NCBI RefSeq assembly: GCF_946479685.1
Contig: NZ_CAMLGS010000008.1
Span: 1-64,000 of the forward strand
Reading direction: 5' to 3'
Length of the DNA stretch: 64,000 nucleotides
Source: an uncultured Methylotenera sp.
GTDB taxonomy: Bacteria > Pseudomonadota > Gammaproteobacteria > Burkholderiales > Methylophilaceae
Shown piece by piece: positions 16,509 to 25,578 of the stretch (its first letter is position 1; the number at the start of each line of letters is the position of its first letter). A program made the translations under genes and the position numbers. The notes under the pieces are model-generated. The model was not told the DNA's origin. It made no database searches and was given only the letters and a program-made list of their open reading frames with translations.

Positions 16509-18023
16509 ATGACGCCTAATTTAATTCGGCAAGCTGCTATCGTTTTATCTAATCTACTGACGTTTAGTAGCCCTGCTGATGCGAAGTTAAGTGAATTTTT
16601 CCGTAACAACCGCGACCTAGGCACCAAAGAGCGTGCGTTTGTGGCAGAGAGCGTGTATGGCGTATTGCGTCGCTTGCGTTTTCTAAGCACAGTGACTGCT
16701 AACGATGAAAACGACCCAGATGATGCACGTAAGCTGATTTTAGCTTGGTTACTACGCGTGCAAGGCATGAGCATCCGTGAGTTGGAGCCTATGCTGAGTG
16801 AGCAGCAAAAAGAGTGGGCGCATCTGATTAAAGCCAAATCTACGGATAATTTGCCATTGGCGGTACAGGCCGATGTGCGTGACTGGCTGTGGGATAAGCT
16901 GGTAGCGCAATATGGCGAAGCCGAAGCATTAACCATTGCGCGCAGCATGCATGAGCAAGCCACTTTAGATTTGCGTGTGAATACGATTAAAGGCACGCGT
17001 GATGAAGTGCTGGCAAAATTTATTGCCGAAAATACCTCAGGTGAAACCAATGTTACCAAAACGCCTTATTCACCGATCGGTATTCGTATGCCGAATCGCA
17101 TGAATATTGGCCGCCATGTGTTGTTTACCGAAGGTAAGATTGAAGTACAGGATGAAGGCAGCCAGTTATTGGCGCATTTGGTTGCGGCCAAACGCGGCAT
17201 GATGGTAGCGGATTTTTGTGCGGGTGCAGGCGGTAAAACGCTGGCGATGGGCGCATTGATGCGTAACACCGGCCGTTTGTACGCGTTTGATGTGTCAGAA
17301 AAGCGCTTGCATAACTTAGGTCAGCGTTTAAAACGTTCTGGCCTAAGCAACTTGAATGCACAAGTGATTAGCAGTGAAACTGACCCTAAATTAAAACGCT
17401 TAAATGGCAAGTTTGACCGCGTGTTGGTGGATGCTCCATGTAGCGGGCTAGGCACACTACGCCGCAATCCGGACCTGAAATGGCGCCAATTGCCGCAGGA
17501 TGTGGCCGAACTTAATGTTAAGCAAACCAATATCCTGGCACGAGCAGCAAAGCTGACTAAAGTGGGTGGACGCTTAATTTACGCCACATGTAGCTTATTG
17601 CAAGATGAGAATGAGCAGATTGCAGAGCAGTTCCTGGCGACACATCCGGACTTTAAGTTGCTAAACGCCGCAGAGATTCTAGCGCAGCAGCAAATTGCGC
17701 TGGATACCGGCGATTACCTGAAATTGCTGCCGCATTTACATAATACTGACGGTTTCTTTGCCGCGGTATTTGAAAAACAAGGTGCAACAGCCGCGCCAAT
17801 TGAAGCTGAAAGTGTTGAGCCGGTAGCCGAGCCAGCAGCAGTGCTTGACGAGGTGGCAGCAGAAGATGCGCCGCAGGCAGAAGCACCAGCCAAAGCAACT
17901 AAAAAGGCCGCAGCTAAAAAAGAGCCTAAGCCTAAAGTAGCTAAAGCGCCAAAAGATGACGGCGTGGCTAGTGCTAAGGTGAGCAAAGCAAGCACGGCTA
18001 AAGCAAAAGCAGCGAAAGCCTAA
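16509..18023 (+). CDS. RsmB/Sun-type RNA m5C methyltransferase with basic C-terminal tail
   Basis: The 504-residue protein has an N-terminal helical domain and a SAM-dependent methyltransferase domain of the NOL1/NOP2/Sun family. The latter shows DEGSQLLAHLVAAKRG, the SAM loop DFCAGAGGKTLAMG, motif IV DAPCSGLGTLRRNPDLKWR and motif VI YATCSLLQDENE; the two Cys are the catalytic pair. Residues from about 425 to 504 form a low-complexity tail, first acidic (Glu/Ala/Val) and then Lys/Ala-rich, resembling the AAKK-type tails of nucleic-acid-binding proteins. A second, conventional RsmB is encoded at 57.5 kb, so this paralogue probably modifies a different site. A terminator follows. Confidence 0.9.
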   Translation: MTPNLIRQAAIVLSNLLTFSSPADAKLSEFFRNNRDLGTKERAFVAESVYGVLRRLRFLSTVTANDENDPDDARKLILAWLLRVQGMSIRELEPMLSEQQKEWAHLIKAKSTDNLPLAVQADVRDWLWDKLVAQYGEAEALTIARSMHEQATLDLRVNTIKGTRDEVLAKFIAENTSGETNVTKTPYSPIGIRMPNRMNIGRHVLFTEGKIEVQDEGSQLLAHLVAAKRGMMVADFCAGAGGKTLAMGALMRNTGRLYAFDVSEKRLHNLGQRLKRSGLSNLNAQVISSETDPKLKRLNGKFDRVLVDAPCSGLGTLRRNPDLKWRQLPQDVAELNVKQTNILARAAKLTKVGGRLIYATCSLLQDENEQIAEQFLATHPDFKLLNAAEILAQQQIALDTGDYLKLLPHLHNTDGFFAAVFEKQGATAAPIEAESVEPVAEPAAVLDEVAAEDAPQAEAPAKATKKAAAKKEPKPKVAKAPKDDGVASAKVSKASTAKAKAAKA

Positions 18024-18051
18024 GTTAGATTTAGCTCAGATTAAGTCAGAT

Positions 18052-18082
18052 AGGGTAAGATTAAAAATCTTACCCTTTTTTA
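18052..18082 (+). terminator. rho-independent terminator
   Basis: AGGGTAAGATT and AATCTTACCCT form a perfect 11-bp stem with an AAA loop, followed by a T-run. It ends the purM-DUF3108-methyltransferase region and precedes the symporter gene. Confidence 0.9.
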
Positions 18083-18132
18083 TTTCAGCATCAGCGCCTA
18101 GGCGCTTTTTTCTTATGTAAAGGCGTAGCAGC

Positions 18133-19365
18133 ATGAAGTGGCCTAGTCTCAACTTACAAATATTATTAGCATCCATCATTGGGGTGGCGTTAGGCTTTTA
18201 TTTTCAGGCGTTGGGCACGCAGCATGCGCTGGTAAAAGTGAGTTTGTATAGCGCGGGCTTAGTGGGCGGCTTGTTTATCGATCTGCTCAAAATGATACTA
18301 GTGCCCTTAGTGTTCTGCTCTATTTCAGTAGGCGTCGCCAATCTACGCCAGCATCAGCAAATGCACAAAGTATGGGTGAGTACCATGCTTTATTTTGTGA
18401 CGACCACGACGTTAGCCATCACCTTAGGTTTGCTCGCGGCCAACTATTTCGAACCGGGTAGCGGTATGCATGTGGCAATGTTTCAAGATGCCATGCATGG
18501 CTTTGAGGCAAAGCAACTGCCATTACCTGAGTATTTTGCGCAATTCCTACATAGTTTGTTTGTAAATCCGTTCGCCGCACTAGCGAAAGGGGATGTGCTG
18601 GCGCTGGTGATGTTTGCCCTTATTTTAGGGGTGGCGCTGGTGGTGGGCGGTGAGCGCTTTAATCAGCTGCGCACACTGTTACAAGAGGCGCTGGACGTGA
18701 CCATGCTAATCGTGAGTTGGGTAATGTACTTGGCGCCGCTGGGCATCATGGCGTTACTGATTAATCTGGTGGCGTTGCAGGATATAGCGATACTGCACAC
18801 GTTGGCCAAGTTTGCCGCAGTAGTTGCTGGCATCACTTTGTTGCATGGTGTGGTGGTGCTGCCGCTGCTGTTATATTTAGTCACCGGCAAGTCGCCATTG
18901 TGGTTCTTTCGTGGCAGCCGAGAGGCGCTGGTGACTGCTTTTGCTACCAGCTCCAGCGTGGCCACCCTGCCTGTGACCATGCGCAACACACTGCAGATGC
19001 ACGTTAAGCCTGAGATCGCCGGTTTTGTCGTGCCGTTAGGCGCCACCATCAATATGGACGGCACTGCGCTATATGAGGCCATTGCTGCGATCTTTATTGC
19101 TAATTTGATGGGGGTAGAGTTAAGCCTAGTGCAGCAGATGATTGTGTTTTTCACGGCGATGATTGCCGCGATGGGCGCCCCAGGCATACCGAGCGCGGGT
19201 ATGGTGACGATGGTCATGGTGTTGCAGTCTGTGGGGCTGCCTGCCGAGGCAATCGCCATTTTACTGCCGATAGACCGCTTGCTAGATACTGTGCGCACCA
19301 GCGTAAATGTACAGGGCGATATGATAGGTAGCCTAATAGTGCAGAAGCTAACCGTGGAAAGCTAA
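18133..19365 (+). CDS. dicarboxylate/amino acid:cation symporter (DAACS family)
   Basis: The 410-residue membrane protein has the GltP/DctA fold signature: eight membrane segments and two hairpins. Key motifs are the Ser-rich hairpin FATSSSVATLPVTM, the NMDGTALYEA motif of helix 7, GAPGIPSAG of hairpin 2, and LLPIDRLLDTVRTSVNVQGD of helix 8, which contains the Asp residues contacting substrate and cation. Substrate is glutamate, aspartate or C4-dicarboxylates by family; the sequence alone does not settle which. The gene is monocistronic after a terminator. Its stop codon lies inside a 17-bp tandem repeat. Confidence 0.9.
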   Translation: MKWPSLNLQILLASIIGVALGFYFQALGTQHALVKVSLYSAGLVGGLFIDLLKMILVPLVFCSISVGVANLRQHQQMHKVWVSTMLYFVTTTTLAITLGLLAANYFEPGSGMHVAMFQDAMHGFEAKQLPLPEYFAQFLHSLFVNPFAALAKGDVLALVMFALILGVALVVGGERFNQLRTLLQEALDVTMLIVSWVMYLAPLGIMALLINLVALQDIAILHTLAKFAAVVAGITLLHGVVVLPLLLYLVTGKSPLWFFRGSREALVTAFATSSSVATLPVTMRNTLQMHVKPEIAGFVVPLGATINMDGTALYEAIAAIFIANLMGVELSLVQQMIVFFTAMIAAMGAPGIPSAGMVTMVMVLQSVGLPAEAIAILLPIDRLLDTVRTSVNVQGDMIGSLIVQKLTVES

Positions 19366-19399
19366 CCCTAGAGGAAAGCTAACCCCAGATAACCCTAGG
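19356..19399. repeat. 17-bp tandem repeat spanning the symporter stop codon
   Basis: GGAAAGCTAACCCTAGA (19356-19372) is followed by GGAAAGCTAACCCCAGA (19373-19389) and a partial third copy TAACCCTAGG (19390-19399). The TAA stop of the symporter lies in the first copy and recurs 17 bases later in another frame. Confidence 0.85.
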
Positions 19400-19504
19400 C
19401 AAACCTGATTCGGCACTAGTTTAACTACTGCTTCGGTAGGTAGTTGCTTAAATTCAGCATCTACCTTTGTTGCTGTTGGCTACTTGTCCTAGCAAGCTGT
19501 ATGT

Positions 19505-22500
19505 CTAAAGATATGGCTCCGGATGGTAACGATGCGCATGTAAGCGACTAACCCAGCCAATCAGCAATGAGTAAGCAGCCGGTACCACGACCAGCGTTAG
19601 CAGGGTAGAGGAAACCATACCACCGATAATTGCCACAGATAATGGTTTATTGGTTTCAGAGCCAGCACCCAAACCAATTGCTGCAGGTAGTAGCGCCAGA
19701 ATAATGGTTAGCGAGGTCATTAGTACAGGGCGTAAACGCACTGGGCAAGCCTCTTGTAGGGCGGCATTGATATGCGTGGTATTAATCACAGTACCGCTTT
19801 CCCTGACTTTATCTAACAGTTGATTGGTTAAATCCACCAGCAGAATCGAGTTCTTTGCTACCAGGCCTATCAGCAGCACCAAGCCAATCATGGAGTACAT
19901 GTTGAGGCTGTCTCCTGAAATCAGCAGTGCAATCAGCCCGCCGATAATGGCCAATGGCTGTGCCAGCATGACTAGTAGCGGCTGCAGGAAGGAGTTGAAT
20001 TGGCTGGCTAGCACCATGTACAGCAGCAAAAACGCGAGTAAAAATACAAACTGTATATTCTTCATGGTTTTGCCAAACTCTTCGGCCTGGCCTGTGAGCC
20101 TGAGTGTGAACTCGGGCGGTACGATTTTAGCTGCAGTGTCTTTGACCAAATCTACGGCCTCACCTAGTGGCATATTGGGGTTGGCATAAAAGTTAACGGC
20201 ATACTGTAAATCGTAGCGACCGATTACGGCAGGCCCTAGCTCCTGATTAAAGCTTGCAACAGCATCCAAACGTACCAGCTCACCATTGTCGCTGCGCAGG
20301 TAGATTTTGCTTAAATCCTGCACGTTATTTAAATCACCTTCAGCGGCTTTAATGCGTATATCGTAACGCTGTCCGTCACCTGTGGCGTCATTGTATTTTG
20401 CAACATTAATGCCGCCGGCATACAGGCTAATGGCCGTGGCAATCTCTTGTGCATTCAAGCCTAAGGTGGCGGCACGTGCGCGGTCAATATCAACCTTGAG
20501 CTGCGGTAAATCAAGCTGCACGTCCACATCTACCTTACCCATTGCTGAGTTGTTGGCTAGTGTTTGCTGCAATTGTTTAGAAATGCTGCCTAATTCTTGC
20601 AGGTTGTTGCCAATTAAATTGAACTGTAGTTTTTCTGAGCGCTGTCCGCGCACTACCGATGGCGGTGCCGGCATGGCGCGCGCACCAGGAATTTGGTCCA
20701 GTTCTTTTTTTAGCTCTTTGATTAAGGCTTGCTGGCTCTTGGCACGCTGCTCTTTGGGCTTGAGCCTAACGTTCACACGCCCCTCATTCACTTGTCCGCG
20801 TGAGCCTGTGCCTATGGTAGAAAAGTAGCTATCTACTTCGGTGGTGTGTTTGTTTAGTATGCTTTCTACCATCTGCAACCTAGAGTCAGTGTAGTCCAAG
20901 CTAGAGCCTAATGGTGTTTTCAGGCTAATGCTAAAGCTGCTCTCGTCTGATTCCGGCACAAAGTCTTTTTCTACATATTTGAGAGTGAGGTAGCCGGATG
21001 CCGCTACAAAGATGGCGGTAAAAATCAGCACAAAAACGCGATGCTTTAGGGTGAGGTTTAATAGTTTTTTATACTGCGTATCCAGATAGTCTAAGCCTTG
21101 CCCGGTGAGCCGATATAAGGCGTTTTCTTTGTGCGTTACGCTTAAGTAGCGCGAGCACAGCATAGGGGTGAGCGTCAGCGATACAAATAGCGAAACCAGT
21201 ACGCCAAAGGTGACGACTACGGCAAACGACTTGAAGAACATGCCGATGACGCCGTTCATAAAAATCACCGGTGCAAAGATACACACCAACGACAGTGATG
21301 ACGCTAGTACGGCAAACACTACTTCGTTGCTGCCATGCTTGGTGGCTTGGGAGCGGAATAATGCAACTTTGCTCGGATTTTTGAGATCGGCTGCGCTTAG
21401 CGCCTCGCCTACCTCGCCTGACATATGGCGCAAAATACTTTCTCGCACCACAATCGCATCATCCACCACCACGCCGATAAGTAATAACAGTGCGAGCAAA
21501 GTCATGCTGTTGAAGGTATAACCGGCAAAATACATGACGGCAATCGCGCCCAGCAGCGATACCGGAATCTCCAGGCAAATCATCAGGGTGGAGCTGAACG
21601 AGCGCATAAAAATCAGCACAATCAAGGCCGCAAACAAGGTGCCTTCTACCAAGTGTTCTTTCAGGGATGCCACTAGCTGATTAATGAAAATAGAGTCATT
21701 GGTTGAAATCTCCAGACTAAGCCCGGGCGGCAGATTGGGGCGTATGTCCTGCTCTAATCTGCGCTCTACTTCTTTGATGATTTCTACGGTATTGGCATTG
21801 GCGATTTTAACCATACCCAAACCTACGGTTGGCTTGCCGTTGTAGCGTGCGATTTGCCGGTTGTCGGTCAGGCCGTCTTCTATGCTGGCTACATCGCTGA
21901 GCCGGATGGGGACGCCATCCTTAGTGCTCACAATTAATGCGGACAGTTCTTTAATGTCATGAAATTCCAGGTCTAGCTTTAATAATTGCTCAGCTTTCGC
22001 GCTGACCAAAAAACCACCCGGCAACTGTATATGCTCGCGGTTAAAGGCATCCACCAAGTCATTGGCGCTCAGCTTGTACGCGGCCATGCGCTCCGGACTG
22101 ATATTGACACGTATCACACGGTCACGACGACCACCGATGGACACTTCACCTACGCCGTTAATCGTTTCAAACTTCTTCTTTAATACGTTATTGGCGTAAA
22201 GGTTGAGCTGCTGTATGGTGCGGTCACCGCTCAATGCCAGCCAAATCACAGCGGAGGCATTGGTGTCCACTTTCTGGATGGTAGGCGGGTCGGTATCTAC
22301 TGGTAGACGGCGCAACACCTGATTTACCTTGGCCTGCACCTCGTTATAGGCTACGTCGATATTTTTATCTAAACCAAAAGTAATGCTGATGCTGGAAACG
22401 CCAGGCGAGGATGACGACTGTATATGTTCAATACCCGGTGTGGTGTTGATGGCGGACTCAATGACGCTGGTGATGCTGGTGTCCACCACATCTGGATTGG

Positions 22501-22660
22501 CGCCACGCAAAGTGGTGTTGACCATAATCACCGGGAAGTCGATGGCGGGCAGGCGATCTACCCCGATACGGTTGTAAGCGATAAGGCCAAACAGCACGAT
22601 GACGCCAGACAGCATCCAGGCCAGTACATGGCGTTTAATTGAGAGTTCAGGTAGCGTCAT
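19505..22660 (-). CDS. RND efflux pump, inner-membrane subunit (HAE type)
   Basis: The 1051-residue protein has the RND architecture of AcrB/MexB-type proton-driven exporters. It starts MTLPELSIKRHVLAWML, carries the helix 4 motif LLLIGVVVDDAIVVRES with paired Asp, and has RPVLMTSLTIILALLPAAIGLGAGSETNKPL near the end. The paired Asp motif and lack of the heavy-metal DFG motif place it with multidrug/organic-substrate pumps, separate from the metal pump at the window start. It starts 12 bases after the adaptor gene on the same strand. No outer-membrane channel gene is in this operon, so a TolC-like partner must be encoded elsewhere. Confidence 0.93.
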   Translation of the reverse strand: MTLPELSIKRHVLAWMLSGVIVLFGLIAYNRIGVDRLPAIDFPVIMVNTTLRGANPDVVDTSITSVIESAINTTPGIEHIQSSSSPGVSSISITFGLDKNIDVAYNEVQAKVNQVLRRLPVDTDPPTIQKVDTNASAVIWLALSGDRTIQQLNLYANNVLKKKFETINGVGEVSIGGRRDRVIRVNISPERMAAYKLSANDLVDAFNREHIQLPGGFLVSAKAEQLLKLDLEFHDIKELSALIVSTKDGVPIRLSDVASIEDGLTDNRQIARYNGKPTVGLGMVKIANANTVEIIKEVERRLEQDIRPNLPPGLSLEISTNDSIFINQLVASLKEHLVEGTLFAALIVLIFMRSFSSTLMICLEIPVSLLGAIAVMYFAGYTFNSMTLLALLLLIGVVVDDAIVVRESILRHMSGEVGEALSAADLKNPSKVALFRSQATKHGSNEVVFAVLASSLSLVCIFAPVIFMNGVIGMFFKSFAVVVTFGVLVSLFVSLTLTPMLCSRYLSVTHKENALYRLTGQGLDYLDTQYKKLLNLTLKHRVFVLIFTAIFVAASGYLTLKYVEKDFVPESDESSFSISLKTPLGSSLDYTDSRLQMVESILNKHTTEVDSYFSTIGTGSRGQVNEGRVNVRLKPKEQRAKSQQALIKELKKELDQIPGARAMPAPPSVVRGQRSEKLQFNLIGNNLQELGSISKQLQQTLANNSAMGKVDVDVQLDLPQLKVDIDRARAATLGLNAQEIATAISLYAGGINVAKYNDATGDGQRYDIRIKAAEGDLNNVQDLSKIYLRSDNGELVRLDAVASFNQELGPAVIGRYDLQYAVNFYANPNMPLGEAVDLVKDTAAKIVPPEFTLRLTGQAEEFGKTMKNIQFVFLLAFLLLYMVLASQFNSFLQPLLVMLAQPLAIIGGLIALLISGDSLNMYSMIGLVLLIGLVAKNSILLVDLTNQLLDKVRESGTVINTTHINAALQEACPVRLRPVLMTSLTIILALLPAAIGLGAGSETNKPLSVAIIGGMVSSTLLTLVVVPAAYSLLIGWVSRLHAHRYHPEPYL

Positions 22661-22672
22661 GAGGTAATGGGG

Positions 22673-23818
22673 TTATGGTTTGGCGGATTTATCGGCAATT
22701 TTGATTGGTGCTTTGTCGGTGAGAAAGCCTGCGCCGTCCACCACTACGGCATCGTTTGCATGCAGGCCGCTGGTGATTTCAATCAGCCCATTTTGGCGTG
22801 CGCCGGTGGTGACGATGGCTTGCTGAACTTGTTTATCTTTAATTTGCGCATCTTTAATTTGTGCATCTTTAATTTGTGCATCCTTCACCACATAAACTAC
22901 TTGCCCGGCTGGACGCAGTACCACACTTTGTTCCGGTACCATCATGGCCGCAGCGCGCTCAGCTATAATCACACTGGCATTGACGCTGGCACCAGCCTGC
23001 CATCCCGCGACGTTTTTTACATCGGCAATCACAATAATGCTGCGATTAGTGGCTGTAATCAATGGTTTTAACTCGCGGATCACTGTTTCAATCGGGGTGT
23101 TGCTGGTCGGGGTGGTGAGGCGTAATTTTAAGCCAGCTTTGAGTTGAGCACCTACCCGTTCCGGGAACGGGATGTAAGCACGCAGCAGTTTGTTGGATAC
23201 GATTTGGACGATAGGGTCGCCCACTTTTACGTATTCACCGGTGTCTACGATTTTCTTTTCTACTACGCCGTCGGTCGGCGCAAAAACTCTGGTTTTGCCT
23301 GTGCTGTTGCGTATGGTATTGACTCGCGCTTTGGCTGCGGCTAATTGCTCTTTTAATGCTTTTTGATCAGCCAAGCTGGTGTCCACTGCATTTTGCGAGA
23401 TGAATTTTTTATCAACTAAAGCCTGGTTTCTGGCAACGGTTTTCTCCTGATTCGTCAGCAGTGCATCAATGCGTGCTACTTCAGCCTGTGCTTCCCGCTC
23501 TTGCAAGTTGAAATCAGTGGGATCCAAGCTGGCAATTAGCTGGCCTTGTTTTACCGTATCACCAGGGCTGACATAAACCTTGATGATGCGTGCAGCCACT
23601 TCAGCCGTAAGTGTCGGGTCGATCAAGCCTTCCAGTGAGCCTATGCCGTCCTCGGTCATTTCTACTGGTGTGTTCTGCACCGTGGTTACGGTGACTAGTG
23701 TGGGTTTAGGGCCGTTTTTCGTGTCCTGCGGCTTATTAGCGTTGTCATCTTTTGCACCGCAGGCAAATAGCATGCTGGTGAGCAGCGTTAATACTGTCAG
23801 GCTAAAAAATCTTTGCAT
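22673..23818 (-). CDS. RND efflux periplasmic adaptor, lipoprotein
   Basis: The 381-residue membrane fusion protein begins with a lipoprotein signal with lipobox LFAC, so C20 would be lipidated. It has the lipoyl halves (PTLTAEVAARIIKVYVSPGDTVKQG and RVFAPTDGVVEKKIVDTGEYV), a helical hairpin, a beta-barrel, and a membrane-proximal domain. Near residue 325 is an odd run of AQIKD units encoded by a 15-bp tandem repeat. The order is adaptor then pump, with a 12-base gap. The adaptor faces ampD, which lies upstream on the same strand. Confidence 0.92.
   Translation of the reverse strand: MQRFFSLTVLTLLTSMLFACGAKDDNANKPQDTKNGPKPTLVTVTTVQNTPVEMTEDGIGSLEGLIDPTLTAEVAARIIKVYVSPGDTVKQGQLIASLDPTDFNLQEREAQAEVARIDALLTNQEKTVARNQALVDKKFISQNAVDTSLADQKALKEQLAAAKARVNTIRNSTGKTRVFAPTDGVVEKKIVDTGEYVKVGDPIVQIVSNKLLRAYIPFPERVGAQLKAGLKLRLTTPTSNTPIETVIRELKPLITATNRSIIVIADVKNVAGWQAGASVNASVIIAERAAAMMVPEQSVVLRPAGQVVYVVKDAQIKDAQIKDAQIKDKQVQQAIVTTGARQNGLIEITSGLHANDAVVVDGAGFLTDKAPIKIADKSAKP
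22835..22879. repeat. in-frame 15-bp triplication in the adaptor gene
   Basis: Three 15-bp units (22835-22849, 22850-22864, 22865-22879) differ from one another at no more than one base and encode AQIKD units on the minus strand. The unit is a multiple of three, so the frame is kept. Confidence 0.92.
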
Positions 23819-23831
23819 AAATGGGTAGTGA

Positions 23832-24374
23832 TTAATGGTGATGATGGGTTAATTTTTGCCAGTCAAAATAAGGACCTGGGTCGGTCTTTCGGTCTGGCGC
23901 AATGTCTGAATGCCCTACTATAGCTTGAATCGGATAGTTGTGCTTGAGGCTAGCCACTAATTTATTAAGGGTGTCGTACTGTGGCGCTTCAAACGCCTCA
24001 AAGTCGGAGCCTTCAAGTTCTATTCCGACTGAAAAATCATTGCAGCGCTCACGTGTTTGCCAGTTAGATTTGCCAGCATGCCAAGCTCTCTTGAGGCAAG
24101 AGACAAACTGGATCAATGTGCCGTCACGCCTGATTAAGAAATGTGCGGAAACTTGGTAGGTGTGAATCGTCGCGTAGTATGGGTGTTCATCGGGGTTGAG
24201 CTGGTTGGTGAACAGTTCAATAATACCATTGCCGCCATATTGGCTGGGCGGTAGGCTGATGTTATGAATCACGATTAAACTGATTTCATGGTCAGGGCGC
24301 GCATCGAAATTGGGCGATGCAATCTGCTGCGCCTGCGTTACAAAACCATCATTATTTATCGCGTAATTTTCCAT
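23832..24374 (-). CDS. ampD: AmpD, 1,6-anhydro-N-acetylmuramyl-L-alanine amidase
   Basis: AmpD is the cytoplasmic zinc amidase that removes the peptide from anhydro-muropeptides during peptidoglycan recycling and so limits beta-lactamase induction in some bacteria. The 180-residue product shows ISLIVIHNISLPPSQYGG (zinc His), the VSAHFLIRRDGTLIQFV strand, KRAWHAGKSNWQTRERCNDFSVGIELEG, AIVGHSDIAPDRKTDPGPYFDW (zinc His and Asp), all typical of the family. Two ATGs begin the frame (24377 and 24374). The C-terminus is four His residues. Location next to pilSR is common in Betaproteobacteria. Confidence 0.95.
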   Translation of the reverse strand: MENYAINNDGFVTQAQQIASPNFDARPDHEISLIVIHNISLPPSQYGGNGIIELFTNQLNPDEHPYYATIHTYQVSAHFLIRRDGTLIQFVSCLKRAWHAGKSNWQTRERCNDFSVGIELEGSDFEAFEAPQYDTLNKLVASLKHNYPIQAIVGHSDIAPDRKTDPGPYFDWQKLTHHHH

Positions 24375-24429
24375 CATTGCTAATTTTATGCTGAGTTCAG
24401 TTTAAAATGCCAACATTAATGATGTAATG

Positions 24430-24483
24430 CTTGAAATATAAGGCGCTTGAAATAAAAAAGGCGTTGAAATAAAAAGGAAAATT
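24430..24483. repeat. 16-18 bp tandem units in the leader of the antiporter gene
   Basis: CTTGAAATATAAGGCG (24430-24445), CTTGAAATAAAAAAGGCG (24446-24463) and a third copy beginning TTGAAATAAAAAGG (24464 on) lie just before the start codon at 24486. The last copy supplies the ribosome site AAGGA, and earlier copies carry similar AAGG motifs. Confidence 0.75.
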
Positions 24484-24485
24484 AA

Positions 24486-25487
24486 ATGGTATTTTTAGAA
24501 TTGTTACTGATGCTAGTCGTGATTTTAATCGCGGCCGAGGTGTTTACCAATGCGCTGGAGCATTTGGGCGAAAAACTAGGCATCTCCGAAGGGGTGACCG
24601 GCTCTCTATTTGCAGCCGTGGGCACTGCACTGCCGGAAACCTCTGTCCCTTTGCTGGCACTGTTGGCCGGCACGCAAAATGCGGTGACCAATGAAGAGAT
24701 CGGTGTTGGGGCTATTTTGGGTGCGCCACTGATGTTGGCTACACTTTCTATCTGTTTGATGGCGGTATCGGTTTGGCGCAGTCGAGGCATCAACGGCCAT
24801 CTACGCCCTGAGCGCACCGGTCTGGCGCGTGATCTGAGCTTCTTTATTGCTGCATTTAGCTTTGCTGCAATCGCGATGTTTGTACCGCATAGCTTAAGCG
24901 CAGTACGTTATGGCCTAGGTTTTTCTATGGTCATGATTTATTTCGTTTACGTAATGCTCACCTTGCGTGCATCAAAAGCGCTGGTGGAAGATGGTCATGC
25001 AACAGAAGCTGGCGGCGACATGTTTATATGCAAGCTTGGCCTGCCAAATAATATGCTGGTTATTTTTGTGCAGTTGTTCTTGGGCTTGGCACTACTGGTT
25101 GGTGGCGCAAAAGGCTTTATCAACGGTGTAGAAGAGGCTTCGCATTTACTGGGTATTTCTGCCCTGTTGCTGTCACTGTTAATTATTCCTATTGCCACCG
25201 AATTGCCGGAAAAAGTGAATAGTATTTTATGGATACGTAAAGGTAAGGATACGCTGGCGTTTGGTAATATTACCGGTGCCATGGTGTTCCAAGGTACGTT
25301 GTTGCCGGCGATTGGTATCATGCTCACGCCGTGGGAGCCGCGCCGTGAAGTGTTACTCGGTATCGTATTAACGCTAGTGGCGTCTATTTGGCTGCGCTAT
25401 CTGGTGCAAAAAGGTGGTCTGCGCGTTTGGCATCTGCTGGTGAATGGTGCGATTTATGTAACTTACCTATGCCTAGTTCTTGCCTAG
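24486..25487 (+). CDS. Na+/Ca2+ antiporter-type membrane protein (YrbG/CaxA family)
   Basis: The 333-residue protein has about ten membrane helices in two homologous halves. Each half has a conserved alpha-repeat: GSLFAAVGTALPETSVPLLAL plus GVGAILGAPLM in the first, and LLIIPIATELPEKVNSILW plus GNITGAMVFQGTL in the second. The acidic residues in these repeats bind cations in Na+/Ca2+ exchangers. It faces away from ampD and towards pilR and has its own AAGGAAA ribosome site, inside a tandem repeat. The function as a calcium or other cation exchanger is inferred from family only. Confidence 0.88.
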   Translation: MVFLELLLMLVVILIAAEVFTNALEHLGEKLGISEGVTGSLFAAVGTALPETSVPLLALLAGTQNAVTNEEIGVGAILGAPLMLATLSICLMAVSVWRSRGINGHLRPERTGLARDLSFFIAAFSFAAIAMFVPHSLSAVRYGLGFSMVMIYFVYVMLTLRASKALVEDGHATEAGGDMFICKLGLPNNMLVIFVQLFLGLALLVGGAKGFINGVEEASHLLGISALLLSLLIIPIATELPEKVNSILWIRKGKDTLAFGNITGAMVFQGTLLPAIGIMLTPWEPRREVLLGIVLTLVASIWLRYLVQKGGLRVWHLLVNGAIYVTYLCLVLA

Positions 25488-25578
25488 GCTAGACCTGTGG
25501 CTGCTGTGCTGGTTGAGGTGCAGCAGCTTTCTATACAGCACAACTTGATTTAGCCCTCTCTCGTTAGTTTTCTTTCCG

